Assembly (NCBI RefSeq): GCF_003148665.1
Contig: NZ_QGGQ01000004.1
Coordinates: 124,001 to 188,000 of the forward strand
Length of the DNA: 64,000 nt
Source: Maribacter polysiphoniae
GTDB taxonomy: Bacteria > Bacteroidota > Bacteroidia > Flavobacteriales > Flavobacteriaceae
Direction: 5' to 3'
Shown here: positions 36,867 to 45,962 of the stretch, in pieces
Position numbering within the stretch: position 1 is the stretch's first letter
How the letters are laid out: every line of letters begins with the position of its first letter
The notes under the pieces: generated by a model
The model's database searches: none
Told to the model about the DNA's origin: nothing
Seen by the model: only the letters and a program-made list of their open reading frames with translations
Made by a program: the position numbers and the translations under genes

Positions 36867-36903
36867 TGCTTAAAAACTAACCATAAACAAGAGAATTTTT
36901 ACA

Positions 36904-38328
36904 ATGAGTGTTACTGCTAATTCCGTCTGGAACAACTGTTTGGCTTTTATCAAAGATAACATCCAACCGCAGGCATTCAAAACTTGGTTTGAACCCATAA
37001 AACCTGTAAAATTATCAGATAATGCTTTAAGTATCCAGGTGCCCAGCAAATTTTTCTATGAGTGGCTGGAGGAGCACTATGTGAAGCTCTTAAAAGTTGC
37101 CCTTACCAAGGAATTGGGTGAAACCGCCAAACTTGTATACATCATAAGGATGGAGAACACCTATGGCAACCGTGAACCGTTTACAGAAAAAATACCCAGT
37201 TCAAACCGGGGCAATATGGGACCACAGGAAATGGATGTCCCTATTAAATCAAAAAATCCGGAACTTAGGAATCCTTTTGTCATTCCCGGAATTCGAAATA
37301 TAAAAATCGAATCCCAATTGAATCCGAATTACAATTTCGATAATTTCCTTGAAGGCGACTCTAACCGTTTGGCCCGTTCGGCCGGGATGGCAGTAGCGAA
37401 CAAACCTGGGGGAACCTCGTTTAATCCGTTATTGGTTTTTGGTGGGGTTGGTTTGGGCAAGACCCACTTGGCACATGCCATAGGTGTTGAGATAAAGGAT
37501 AAATACCCAGACCGTACGGTTTTGTACATATCCGCGGAAAAATTCACCCAGCAGTATATTGAATCCGTAAAGAAAAATACACGAAACGATTTTATACATT
37601 TTTATCAATTGATAGATGTGCTCATTATCGATGATGTTCAATTCCTATCCGGAAAATCGGGCACCCAGGATGTATTCTTCCACATATTCAATCATTTGCA
37701 CCAAAACGGGAAACAAGTGATCCTAACATCGGACAAGGCACCTGTTGACATGCAGGATATTGAACAGCGATTGCTTTCGAGATTCAAATGGGGATTATCG
37801 GCCGAATTGCAAAATCCTGATTACGAAACAAGGATTTCCATCTTAAAGAACAAATTGTATCGCGATGGTGTTGAAATGCCTGAAGATATCATCGATTATG
37901 TTGCCAAACATATCAAAACCAATATTCGAGAGTTGGAAGGCGCCATTATATCCTTGATAGCGCAATCCTCATTCAACAAGAAAGAGGTTACCTTGGAATT
38001 GGCACAACAAGTAGTCGAAAAATTCGTCAAGAATACCAAACGCGAAGTCTCTATAGATTATATCCAAAAAGTAGTTTCCGATTACTTTGAAATGGATGTG
38101 GCCACCCTTCAATCCAAAACAAGAAAAAGACATATCGTCCAAGCTAGGCAACTGGCTATGTTCTTCGCCAAAAAATTCACCAAGGCTTCCTTGGCAAGTA
38201 TTGGCTCACAAATTGGAAAAAGGGACCATGCCACTGTTCTCCATGCCTGTAAAACGGTTGACAACCTTGCTGAAACCGACAAGCAATTCCGGAAATACAT
38301 TGAGGATCTAACCAAGAAACTTTCTTAA
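36904..38328 (+). CDS. dnaA: chromosomal replication initiator DnaA
   Basis: A 474-residue AAA+ initiator. Domain I begins SVWNNCLAFIKDNIQPQAFKTWFEPIKP. Domain III shows Walker A GGVGLGKTHLAHAIG, Walker B VLIIDDVQFLSG and the sensor region QRLLSRFKWGL. The C-terminal DNA-binding helix-turn-helix has the DnaA signature GKRDHATVLHACKTVDNL. The length is standard. It opens a rightward run with the phosphatase gene 9 nt behind it. I see no cluster of DnaA boxes in the flanks, so oriC is not evident here. Confidence 0.97.
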   Translation: MSVTANSVWNNCLAFIKDNIQPQAFKTWFEPIKPVKLSDNALSIQVPSKFFYEWLEEHYVKLLKVALTKELGETAKLVYIIRMENTYGNREPFTEKIPSSNRGNMGPQEMDVPIKSKNPELRNPFVIPGIRNIKIESQLNPNYNFDNFLEGDSNRLARSAGMAVANKPGGTSFNPLLVFGGVGLGKTHLAHAIGVEIKDKYPDRTVLYISAEKFTQQYIESVKKNTRNDFIHFYQLIDVLIIDDVQFLSGKSGTQDVFFHIFNHLHQNGKQVILTSDKAPVDMQDIEQRLLSRFKWGLSAELQNPDYETRISILKNKLYRDGVEMPEDIIDYVAKHIKTNIRELEGAIISLIAQSSFNKKEVTLELAQQVVEKFVKNTKREVSIDYIQKVVSDYFEMDVATLQSKTRKRHIVQARQLAMFFAKKFTKASLASIGSQIGKRDHATVLHACKTVDNLAETDKQFRKYIEDLTKKLS

Positions 38329-38337
38329 CTTATTTTA

Positions 38338-38793
38338 ATGGCTATAAAGGTTTTAATGGTCTGCCTTGGAAATATCTGCAGGTCACCATTGGCCGAAGGA
38401 ATTCTCCAAAACAAGGTCGATAGTGATGAAATCCATGTAGATTCCGCCGGAACAGGAGGCTATCATATTGGCAGCAAACCTGACCCTCGAAGTATCGAGG
38501 TTGGTAAAAGACACAGTATCGATATCAGCCATCAACGCTGCCGACAATTCACGACAGCCGATTTTGATGCGTTTGATGTCATTTATGCGATGGATAGGAG
38601 CAATTACAGAAACATCATTGCCCTTGCCCAAAATGAACACCACAAAAACAAAGTCAAGTTATTGTTGGAAGCATTGGATACCAGTACCATGGAAGTGCCG
38701 GACCCCTATTACGATGACGATGGTTTTGAACATGTTTTTCACCTTATAGACGAAGCCTGCACAGTCATTGCAAAAAAGCTGGACAATAAGTAA
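38338..38793 (+). CDS. low molecular weight protein-tyrosine phosphatase
   Basis: A 151-residue enzyme with the P-loop VCLGNICRSPLAEG (CX5R(S)) at the N-terminus and the general-acid loop VPDPYYDDDGF. It dephosphorylates tyrosine residues or small phosphate esters. In other bacteria such enzymes often oppose polysaccharide tyrosine kinases, but none is nearby. It lies 9 nt after dnaA and 10 nt before the methylase gene. Confidence 0.94.
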   Translation: MAIKVLMVCLGNICRSPLAEGILQNKVDSDEIHVDSAGTGGYHIGSKPDPRSIEVGKRHSIDISHQRCRQFTTADFDAFDVIYAMDRSNYRNIIALAQNEHHKNKVKLLLEALDTSTMEVPDPYYDDDGFEHVFHLIDEACTVIAKKLDNK

Positions 38794-38803
38794 GCACACC
38801 TGA

Positions 38804-39526
38804 ATGGATAGCAACAACAGTACAAAAGGAAAACTTTATTTGATCCCCACCACTTTAGGGGACAACGAGCCATTGGAAGTATTGCCCATTTCCATAAAAA
38901 GGGTGATTGAAGCCGTTGACCACTATATTGTGGAAAACGAAAAATCGGCCAGACGGTTCATCAAAAAAATATCCCCTAGAAAATCGCAACCCGGATTGCA
39001 TATCGAAGTGCTCAACAAATATACCGAAGCGGAAAGCCTTCCTACTTTTTTACAACCATGCCTTGAAGGCCTTAATGTTGGGATTATCTCCGAAGCCGGT
39101 TGCCCCGGTATTGCCGACCCCGGTGCCGATGTGGTGCGTATTGCCCATCAAAAGAACATACAGGTGGTTCCCCTAGTAGGACCCTCATCCATTGTATTGG
39201 CTTTAATGTCCAGCGGAATGAACGGACAGAATTTCGCATTTAACGGCTACCTCCCAATTGATTCGGTAGATCGAAAAAAAACCATCAAATCGCTTGAAAA
39301 AAAATCGAGGGATATAAAACAGTCCCAAATTTTCATTGAAACCCCGTATCGGAATGATAAATTGTTCAAAGAACTTTTGGCCTCCCTTTCGAACAGCACT
39401 CGATTGTGTATTGCTTGTGACATTACACTCAATACGGAATTCATTCAAACCAAAAGTATCTCGGACTGGAAAAAATCAAATGTGGACTTAAACAAAAGAC
39501 CTGCTATTTTCATTATTCAGGCTTAA
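38804..39526 (+). CDS. RsmI-like SAM-dependent methyltransferase (tetrapyrrole methylase fold)
   Basis: A 240-residue protein of the tetrapyrrole-methylase fold, similar to RsmI, which methylates C1402 of 16S rRNA. It shows LYLIPTTLGD at the N-terminus (RsmI has LYVVATPIGN), GIISEAGCPGIADPGADVV, VPLVGPSSIVLALMSSGMNGQNFAFNGYLP and ETPYRNDKLF. The differing N-terminal motif places it in the Bacteroidetes-type SAM methyltransferase branch beside RsmI, so the 16S target is likely but not certain. It ends at the terminator at 39536. Confidence 0.85.
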   Translation: MDSNNSTKGKLYLIPTTLGDNEPLEVLPISIKRVIEAVDHYIVENEKSARRFIKKISPRKSQPGLHIEVLNKYTEAESLPTFLQPCLEGLNVGIISEAGCPGIADPGADVVRIAHQKNIQVVPLVGPSSIVLALMSSGMNGQNFAFNGYLPIDSVDRKKTIKSLEKKSRDIKQSQIFIETPYRNDKLFKELLASLSNSTRLCIACDITLNTEFIQTKSISDWKKSNVDLNKRPAIFIIQA

Positions 39527-39535
39527 ACAAATAAA

Positions 39536-39555
39536 CCCCGACGTTTCCGTCGGGG
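39536..39555. terminator. bidirectional rho-independent terminator
   Basis: CCCCGACG, loop TTTC, CGTCGGGG: a perfect 8-bp stem between the convergent methyltransferase and transglycosylase-like genes. It is very similar in stem sequence and placement to the one at 6592-6613. Confidence 0.8.
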
Positions 39556-39583
39556 CCTACCATTTTCATATACATATAAAACC

Positions 39584-40213
39584 TTACACTTTTGGGTTAC
39601 GTTTTGGCAATACCAATGAAATATCGTATCCCGAGAATTTCTTTAAATAATTTACAATGGTTGAACCATAAGCATCCTTAAAATTGATTTTTCCATAAGA
39701 ACGCAAGTATTTCATTACATTTCCTGGTCCAGCCAAATGGGCCGCGGCCAACATTCCAGATTCGGTGATCTCAACACCTTTAATCCGTTTGCCTACAAAC
39801 TTCTTAATATCCCTCCGCATAATCCATTTATTACGGGCAATATTGGTCTCAAATGCCTTTTCCTGCAATATAGGATCATTAAGGAATACTGAGGAGTTGA
39901 AAACACCCATTAATTCTAAGGTGTTAATACCAAACTGGTACTTACCTAAATACCCAAGGGTATTCGTTGCAAAATAATTCCCTGACGATTCTTTAAACGC
40001 CAAGGCTTCTTTAAAACCATGGAATGTACTGCCTAAAAAAGGCGGGGTTTCCAAGGTTGGAGCCAAAACAGTTTCGTTTTTGGGAAACAAAACTTCAGTA
40101 GGTTCATTGACTTTTAAAGTTCTTGGGACAGTCGTATCTGACGACAAACCACTAAAACTTACAAAAATCAACAGCATGATAAGAGAACTAAAAAAGAATA
40201 TACATCTTCTCAT
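39584..40213 (-). CDS. exported transglycosylase/lysozyme-like protein
   Basis: A 209-residue protein with an N-terminal signal or anchor (FFFSSLIMLLIFVSFSG). The core FKEALAFKESSGNYFATNTLGYLGKYQFG resembles the start of transglycosylase/lysozyme-like domains, with a candidate catalytic Glu in FKESSGNY. It continues GMLAAAHLAGPGNVMKYL. It probably cleaves or binds peptidoglycan. The identification rests on this motif alone, so activity is not assured. It lies next to mltG, another glycan-strand-cutting enzyme, but with a 146-nt gap and its own -7 box. Confidence 0.75.
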   Translation of the reverse strand: MRRCIFFFSSLIMLLIFVSFSGLSSDTTVPRTLKVNEPTEVLFPKNETVLAPTLETPPFLGSTFHGFKEALAFKESSGNYFATNTLGYLGKYQFGINTLELMGVFNSSVFLNDPILQEKAFETNIARNKWIMRRDIKKFVGKRIKGVEITESGMLAAAHLAGPGNVMKYLRSYGKINFKDAYGSTIVNYLKKFSGYDISLVLPKRNPKV

Positions 40214-40268
40214 ATCTCTGTTTTCTTAAGACTTACTACCAAAAAGGGTATGCTTAAATTTCACTTTG

Positions 40269-40276
40269 CAAAGATA
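40269..40276 (-). promoter_or_regulatory. predicted -7 box for the transglycosylase-like gene
   Basis: Minus strand TATCTTTG, an exact TAnnTTTG match, about 55 nt before the ATG at 40213. The -33 element is not clear. Confidence 0.4.
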
Positions 40277-40359
40277 TGGCGCTTATAACGAGAAGGTCAG
40301 AAGGCTTTGTTAAAAATCCCTTTTATTAGTTAACAAGTCCTTAATTTTCGTTTATTTAC

Positions 40360-41403
40360 CTATCTATTAATGTTTTGGCTATTGATCCATCGGACGTACT
40401 GCGCTTTATTTCGGTTATGTTGCGCAAGGGTTTTTGCGAATTTGTGATATCCAAAATTTTCAACATTGGCCACAAAATAATAATAATCGTGCTTTTCTGG
40501 ATTCAAAACAGCATCGATTGCCGATATATCGGGCATGGTGATTGGTCCAGGGGGTATTCCGGCATATTTATAGGTGTTGTAGGGTGAATCCAGCTCCAGA
40601 TCTTTATACAATACCCGTTTGATAACCGTATCAAAATTTCCTGTATGTTTTTTCAGCGCATAAATAACGGTTGGGTCGGCCTGCAATTTGATGTTCTTTC
40701 TTATCCTGTTCAAATACACACCTGCCACTCTAGGCCGCTCCTCAACCTTAGCCGTCTCTTTATGCACGATCGATGCCAAGGATACAACCTCAGTCGGAGA
40801 TAACCGCAAAGCTTTGGCCTTGGCCCTTCTTTCTTCGTTCCAAAAACGATTATACTCCTTCAACATCCGGGCCCTGAATTTTTCCGCCGAAGTATTCCAG
40901 AAAAACTCATAGCTGTTCGGGATGAACATCGCAATTTTCGTGGCCTCATTGAAACCATTGCCCTTATAAAAATCGGGGTCGTTCAGAACCTTCAGGAGAC
41001 TAAGGCTGTCCGGCTCAATTTGGGAAGCAATCCTACCGGCCAAGCTGGCCAAGGTCTCTTGATTATTGAATGACACCTTAACAGGAATATTGTTACTTCT
41101 CAATGAATTTATGATATCATTGTTGCTCATTCCCTTCGTAATGGCATATTTACCTCCTTTTACATTTGAAGCGTAACCTTTTCGCTCGGCAACCTGAACA
41201 AATGTATTGGTATCTTTTAGCAAGGGGTCCAACAACTGGCTTACATCATTAATGGTAGCCCCAGTGGGTACGTAGAGAAAAGCCTCCTCATTGTTGAACT
41301 TGGTATTGGAAGAAAACACCGCGTCGTAGACCTTATAAGCAAAAACACCCCCTATAATAAGCCCCAAAACAACCAGTAGCAATAAAATCTTTCTTATATA
41401 CAT
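40360..41403 (-). CDS. mltG: endolytic murein transglycosylase MltG
   Basis: A 347-residue inner-membrane protein with one N-terminal helix (LLLLVVLGLIIGGVFAY) and a periplasmic YceG domain. The catalytic Glu is in SIVHKETAKVEERPRVAGVYLNRI, and QADPTVIYAL, SPYNTYKYAGIPPGPI and ISAIDAVLNPEKHDYYYFVA are diagnostic. It cuts nascent glycan strands and sets their length. It overlaps the GNAT gene by one nucleotide and is part of dapF-GNAT-mltG. Confidence 0.96.
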   Translation of the reverse strand: MYIRKILLLLVVLGLIIGGVFAYKVYDAVFSSNTKFNNEEAFLYVPTGATINDVSQLLDPLLKDTNTFVQVAERKGYASNVKGGKYAITKGMSNNDIINSLRSNNIPVKVSFNNQETLASLAGRIASQIEPDSLSLLKVLNDPDFYKGNGFNEATKIAMFIPNSYEFFWNTSAEKFRARMLKEYNRFWNEERRAKAKALRLSPTEVVSLASIVHKETAKVEERPRVAGVYLNRIRKNIKLQADPTVIYALKKHTGNFDTVIKRVLYKDLELDSPYNTYKYAGIPPGPITMPDISAIDAVLNPEKHDYYYFVANVENFGYHKFAKTLAQHNRNKAQYVRWINSQNINR

Positions 41404-41924
41404 TATACAGTGATCTTTTGTAGTAACATTTCATTTTTAAACGTGCCATTGGAAAAAATCCAATCTTTTTTCAAGCCAACCGCTATAAATCCCATTTTTT
41501 TGAACAGGTGAAGACTGGCCAAGTTTTCTTCCATGACATTTGCATACAATTGCCTAAGTCCCAAAACCTTAAAAACATAATCACACAAAAGAGAGAGGGC
41601 TTCCGCTCCAATTCCCTTATTCCTGTGTTTGTGCTCCAAAACCACGATCCCCACTCCTGCCCTCTTGTTTTGAGGGTCAAAATCGAATAAATCGATAAAC
41701 CCTACAACCTTATCCGTTGTAGCAATACATAATCGCAATTGCTTTACATCATAGATATCCCTATGGGCATTATCCAAATACTGTTTTAAGACATGTTTGG
41801 AATAAGGTGTGGTAGTGCCACTGATCTCCCAAATATCCGTATTGTTCTCCAGTTCATAGAGAAAATCCAGATCAGAAGGCTCTAGGGCCCTTAGATGGAT
41901 ATTTTTTCCTTGAAGATTCAACAT
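41403..41924 (-). CDS. RimJ/RimL-type GNAT N-acetyltransferase
   Basis: A 173-residue acetyltransferase beginning NLQGKNIHLRALEPSDLDFLYELENN, with AGVGIVVLEHKHRNKGIGAEALSLLCDYVF (acetyl-CoA site) and NLASLHLFKKMGF. It belongs to the RimJ/RimL-like branch. It overlaps dapF by 7 nt and mltG by 1 nt, so it is tightly coupled between two cell-wall genes. Whether its substrate is a cell-wall precursor is unknown. Confidence 0.9.
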   Translation of the reverse strand: MLNLQGKNIHLRALEPSDLDFLYELENNTDIWEISGTTTPYSKHVLKQYLDNAHRDIYDVKQLRLCIATTDKVVGFIDLFDFDPQNKRAGVGIVVLEHKHRNKGIGAEALSLLCDYVFKVLGLRQLYANVMEENLASLHLFKKMGFIAVGLKKDWIFSNGTFKNEMLLQKITV

Positions 41925-42700
41925 TTGACCTCCCCTTTAAAAACTTGAGTTGCGGGACCTTTTAGATGTACGTTTGAATACCCTTTGGCATCGACCGAGA
42001 ACCTTACTTGCAATTTACCACCTTGGGCCTCGATATTTACGACATCGGAAGATACCTTGCCTGACTTGTGCATTGCAATAGCCACAGCGGTAACACCTGT
42101 ACCACAGGAAAGGGTCTCGTCCTCGACTCCACGTTCATACGTTCTCACTGCAAAAGTACCTTCTCCCAAAGGTTCCACAAAATTGATGTTACTCCCTTTT
42201 TGTCCATAGACCCCATATCGCAATTTGGAACCTTCCTTAAAGACATCAAAATCCTGAAGCCCCTTTACCAACTGAACATGATGTGGTGATCCCGTATTCA
42301 GGAAATAAGCATTGGGTTTTTCACTAATATCGGTAACGTCCCCCATTTGGAGTTCCACGATATCCCCTTTTATGGTTGCGGAATGCACTCCATCAACAGC
42401 ATTGAATTTCGCCTCTGTGGAAATAACGCCCAGAAATTTTGCGAAAGCAACCAAGCAGCGACCGCCATTTCCACACATTGACCCTTCTTTACCATCGGCA
42501 TTATAATACACCATGTTAAAGTCCATGGTCGCATCTTCCTCTAAGAGGATAAGTCCATCAGCCCCTATCCCAAATCTTCTATCACACAGCCAAGCCACCA
42601 ATTTTATATCATCTTTAGGGAAGCTATTGTCCCTATTATCGATCATCACAAAATCATTTCCCGTGCCTTGGTATTTATAAAATGTAAGTACCCTATTCAT
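41918..42700 (-). CDS. dapF: diaminopimelate epimerase DapF
   Basis: A 260-residue cofactor-independent racemase converting LL- to meso-diaminopimelate for lysine and peptidoglycan. The start FYKYQGTGNDFVMIDN is typical. The two catalytic Cys are in MCGNGGRCLVAFAKFLG and ETLSCGTGVTAVAIAM. Open reading extends far upstream to 42895, but only the ATG at 42700 (or 42706) fits the family. It leads the dapF-GNAT-mltG series and complements dapA at 17671. Confidence 0.95.
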   Translation of the reverse strand: MNRVLTFYKYQGTGNDFVMIDNRDNSFPKDDIKLVAWLCDRRFGIGADGLILLEEDATMDFNMVYYNADGKEGSMCGNGGRCLVAFAKFLGVISTEAKFNAVDGVHSATIKGDIVELQMGDVTDISEKPNAYFLNTGSPHHVQLVKGLQDFDVFKEGSKLRYGVYGQKGSNINFVEPLGEGTFAVRTYERGVEDETLSCGTGVTAVAIAMHKSGKVSSDVVNIEAQGGKLQVRFSVDAKGYSNVHLKGPATQVFKGEVKC

Positions 42701-42710
42701 TTCCATGGCC

Positions 42711-42718
42711 CAAATATA
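42711..42718 (-). promoter_or_regulatory. predicted -7 box for dapF
   Basis: Minus strand TATATTTG, an exact TAnnTTTG match, only 10 nt from the alternative ATG at 42706. Initiation would lie about at that ATG, so if this box is used the dapF message is almost leaderless. No clear -33 element. Confidence 0.35.
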
Positions 42719-42845
42719 ATGTAATTTTAAGGGTTTTTTAGCAGTTAAAAAGTAGTTAAACCCTAAAGGCAAGATCTTTAATTCTCTTAATTTTACCTTG
42801 AATTTAAGACCTAAGGACAATAATAAATAAAAATTACATTTACGT

Positions 42846-44240
42846 ATGAAAAAAATCGGAGGCTCATTACTTATAGCACTTTTTGCTGGGGCCATTACAT
42901 TAGGCGCTTATAAATTATTTTTTGAAAGAACAAATTATGCCGTAGTATCGGACGATAATCCTTCATCGATAATCAATTCAAGCTTTTCACCTACATCAGC
43001 AAAAGGGGCTGGGATCAATGAAGTCGATTTCACATCGGCTGCCGAGACCACAGTAAATGCCGTTGTACACGTTAAAAACGTAACCATAAGCAGGGGACCT
43101 TCTAGTTTAATGGAGTTCTTTTACGGTTATGAAGGCAACCAGAAAGCCCAGATCGGTACAGGGTCAGGGGTTATCATCTCCCCTGACGGACATATCGTAA
43201 CGAACAATCACGTTATTAAAGGTGCCAGTCAATTACAAGTCACCCTGAACAACAATAAAACGTACGAGGCCGAATTGGTGGGTACAGACCCGAATTCCGA
43301 TATCGCCCTATTGAAGATAGATGCAAAAAGACCCTTGCCTTACTTGGCCTTTGGGGATTCTGACCATGTAAAAGTTGGGGAGTGGGTATTGGCTGTGGGC
43401 AATCCCTTTAATTTGACTTCAACAGTAACCGCCGGTATTGTCAGTGCCAAGGCACGGGCATTAATGAGCAACGACCAATCCTTTATCCAAACCGATGCCG
43501 CAGTGAACCCAGGCAACAGTGGTGGGGCATTGGTGAACACCAATGGGGATCTCATTGGGATCAACACCGCAATTTCATCCCAAACAGGTTCTTATGTTGG
43601 GTATTCCTTTGCCGTACCCAGTAATATCGCAAAAAAAGTTATCGATGATATAATGGAATTCGGAAGTGTCCAGAAAGGGGTTTTGGGAATCAAAACCGTT
43701 TCCATCAACACTCCCTATGCCATTGAAAAAGGAATCAATGAAATTGACGGAGTGTATATTGAAGGTGTCGAGGAAGAATCGGGAGCCGACGAGGCCGATC
43801 TAAAGGCAGGGGACATCATTAAGGCCGTAGACCAAATAGAAGTGCATAAATTTGCCGACCTAACCGGATATCTGTCCACCAAAAGACCAGGTGATGAAAT
43901 CGAGGTAACCATTGACAGGGAGGGTGAAGAACTCATTCTTCCCGTGACCATCAAAGAGCGACAGACTTTATTCGTACCGGTCATGGGCCTTGAAGTAAAA
44001 AACTTGACCGATAAGGATAGGAAAGCCTTCAAGACCAAAAAAGGTGTGAAAATTGTTGGGGTTCCAGAAACCTACCGTGGATATGGTTTGGATGGTAAAG
44101 TTCTTCTTTCTGTAGACAATGAAGAAATCAACAACATCCAAGAAGCCAAAACACTCTTTGGCCGAATTTCAAGATATGGAAAAACGAGTATTACCATGAT
44201 CAACAAAAAAGGGGAAAGAGAGCGACTTATCTTTCAATAA
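42846..44240 (+). CDS. DegP/HtrA family serine protease
   Basis: A 464-residue periplasmic protease/chaperone. It has an N-terminal signal or anchor (SLLIALFAGAITLGAYKLFF) and a trypsin-like domain with the triad H122 (VTNNHVIKG), D152 (NSDIALLKI) and S225 (NPGNSGGAL). Two PDZ domains follow (about 270-365 and 375-460: GVYIEGVEEESGADEADLKAGDIIKAVDQ and GVKIVGVPETYRGYGLDGKVLLSVDNE). It degrades misfolded envelope proteins. It is divergent from dapF and ends in a very strong terminator. Confidence 0.94.
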   Translation: MKKIGGSLLIALFAGAITLGAYKLFFERTNYAVVSDDNPSSIINSSFSPTSAKGAGINEVDFTSAAETTVNAVVHVKNVTISRGPSSLMEFFYGYEGNQKAQIGTGSGVIISPDGHIVTNNHVIKGASQLQVTLNNNKTYEAELVGTDPNSDIALLKIDAKRPLPYLAFGDSDHVKVGEWVLAVGNPFNLTSTVTAGIVSAKARALMSNDQSFIQTDAAVNPGNSGGALVNTNGDLIGINTAISSQTGSYVGYSFAVPSNIAKKVIDDIMEFGSVQKGVLGIKTVSINTPYAIEKGINEIDGVYIEGVEEESGADEADLKAGDIIKAVDQIEVHKFADLTGYLSTKRPGDEIEVTIDREGEELILPVTIKERQTLFVPVMGLEVKNLTDKDRKAFKTKKGVKIVGVPETYRGYGLDGKVLLSVDNEEINNIQEAKTLFGRISRYGKTSITMINKKGERERLIFQ

Positions 44241-44262
44241 TACTTGAAAAACACAATGGATT

Positions 44263-44298
44263 AAAACACCTTGACAATCGTCAAGGTGTTTTTTTTTG
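44263..44298 (+). terminator. strong rho-independent terminator after the DegP gene
   Basis: AAAACACCTTGAC, loop AATC, GTCAAGGTGTTTT: a perfect 13-bp stem followed by a run of Ts. It isolates the protease gene from the GAPDH gene. Confidence 0.9.
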
Positions 44299-44333
44299 AT
44301 ACTAAGAAACATTCCTAAAACGTTTGAAATATT

Positions 44334-44341
44334 TATTTTTG
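44334..44341 (+). promoter_or_regulatory. predicted -7 box for GAPDH
   Basis: TATTTTTG, an exact TAnnTTTG match. It would start transcription near 44346, giving a leader of about 20 nt before the ATG at 44366. A TTTG at 44323 is too close to be the -33 element. Confidence 0.45.
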
Positions 44342-44365
44342 GGTAAAACTACAACGCAACAAACT

Positions 44366-45814
44366 ATGGAACATATTAAATCATACGAAAAAGAATTGGC
44401 TTTTCAGGCCGACCGTAGAAAGGCTACAACGGAATTCATAAAGATTACCAGTGACCTGTGGTACGACAAAGCCATTGAAGTTGTTTTGTTCAAAAACCAA
44501 ATTATCGACCGCAGCGTGGGGGACATTATACACCTACATGAATATGCCGGTGAGTTTGTACAAAAACCGATATCGATATTCGATTCAATAGAAATCCTCA
44601 GGGCTATAAAGGATATTAAACTACCCCCTGCCAAACTGGATATTGGCAAGCTAACCTACGAATACCACGCTGACGAAGGCAATTACAACAACGTAAAAGC
44701 GTTCGTCATTGGAAAATTGAAAAGCGCCTATAGCGCTGAAGAGATACAACCCAAGGATGTGGTCCTATACGGTTTTGGTCGTATTGGTCGATTACTGGCC
44801 CGGGAATTAATGGCCAAAACCGGTAAGGGCAACCAGCTTCGCTTAAGGGCAATCGTTACCCGCGGAACCATCGATGAGGATATCCTTGAAAAAAGAGCTA
44901 GTTTATTGCGAACCGATTCGGTACATGGAAGATTTTTAGGAACTGTGGACACCGATATAAAGAACAAGGCCTTGATCATCAATGGCACCACGGTACATAT
45001 GATCAGCGCCAGTCAACCCGAAGATATCGATTATACCGAATACGGCATAAAGAACGCCCTATTGATTGACAATTCAGGCGCTTATAGACATCAAGAGGAA
45101 TTATCCCGTCACTTGCTATCCAAAGGAATAAAAAAAGTATTATTAACGGCACCAGGAAAGGAAGTACCGAATATTGTCCATGGTGTCAACCATTTGGAAT
45201 ACGACCCTGACAAAACACATATTTTTTCAGCTGCATCATGCACCACAAATGCCATAACCCCCATCCTTAAAGTCATTGATGACTCCCTTGGAATAATTAA
45301 AGGACACCTGGAAACCATACATGCCTATACGAACGACCAGAACCTTGTAGACAATATGCATAGCAAATACAGGCGAGGAAGGGCCGCGGCATTGAACATG
45401 GTCATCACTGAAACAGGGGCTGGTGAGGCTGTTGCCAAAGCCATACCTTCCCTTCATGGAAAATTGACCTCAAATGCCATTCGTGTTCCCGTTCCCAATG
45501 GGTCATTGGCCATATTGAACCTGGTCGTAAAAAACGAAACCTCTTTAGATGGCATAAACACCATTGTCAAAAAATATGCCTTGGAAGGAGACCTTGTAGA
45601 GCAGATAAAATATTCGCTAAGCAAAGAGATGGTGTCATCAGATATTGTCGGCACATCGGCCCCTTCGATCTATGACAGCAAGGCCACAATCGTGTCCGAT
45701 AACGGCAAAAACATCATTCTATATATATGGTACGACAATGAATATGGGTATTCCCATCAAGTAATCCGGTTAGCCAAGTATATTGCTAAAGTTAGACGTT
45801 TTACGTACTATTAA
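44366..45814 (+). CDS. gap: long-form glyceraldehyde-3-phosphate dehydrogenase
   Basis: A 482-residue GAPDH, about 150 residues longer than the standard 330. Residues 1-130 form an extra N-terminal region rich in charged helices. The NAD-binding GFGRIGRLLAREL is at 136-148 and the catalytic Cys is C292 in SAASCTTNAITPIL. HAYTNDQNL and WYDNEYGYSHQVIRLAKYI complete the family blocks. It oxidises glyceraldehyde 3-phosphate with NAD(P) or runs the reverse for gluconeogenesis. A preceding in-frame TTG (44324) is passed over for the ATG at 44366, which fits the -7 box. Confidence 0.93.
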   Translation: MEHIKSYEKELAFQADRRKATTEFIKITSDLWYDKAIEVVLFKNQIIDRSVGDIIHLHEYAGEFVQKPISIFDSIEILRAIKDIKLPPAKLDIGKLTYEYHADEGNYNNVKAFVIGKLKSAYSAEEIQPKDVVLYGFGRIGRLLARELMAKTGKGNQLRLRAIVTRGTIDEDILEKRASLLRTDSVHGRFLGTVDTDIKNKALIINGTTVHMISASQPEDIDYTEYGIKNALLIDNSGAYRHQEELSRHLLSKGIKKVLLTAPGKEVPNIVHGVNHLEYDPDKTHIFSAASCTTNAITPILKVIDDSLGIIKGHLETIHAYTNDQNLVDNMHSKYRRGRAAALNMVITETGAGEAVAKAIPSLHGKLTSNAIRVPVPNGSLAILNLVVKNETSLDGINTIVKKYALEGDLVEQIKYSLSKEMVSSDIVGTSAPSIYDSKATIVSDNGKNIILYIWYDNEYGYSHQVIRLAKYIAKVRRFTYY

Positions 45815-45962
45815 ACCATAAAGAAAATATTGATACAATTAAAATCGATCGATCACGTTGAATAACTATAAGTAGCTTCTGATCAATTTTTTTTCTTAAT
45901 TGATATTATTGGACTACTTTAGTCCCCTCTAAATCATTTACTAAACATAGAACCATTTAAAA

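Noticed and set aside
36698-36903. Origin of replication next to dnaA
   Set aside because: No TTATCCACA-like boxes or obvious unwinding element accompany the gene on either side, and in Bacteroidetes dnaA is often away from oriC.
42835-42842. TACATTTA as the -7 box of the DegP-type gene
   Set aside because: It lies 3 nt before the ATG, so initiation would fall inside the coding sequence, and the last base deviates from the motif.
45882-45904. Inverted repeat ATCAATT...AATTGAT after GAPDH as a terminator
   Set aside because: The stem is only 7 bp of A/T pairs with a 9-nt loop and no GC core, so it is too weak to claim.
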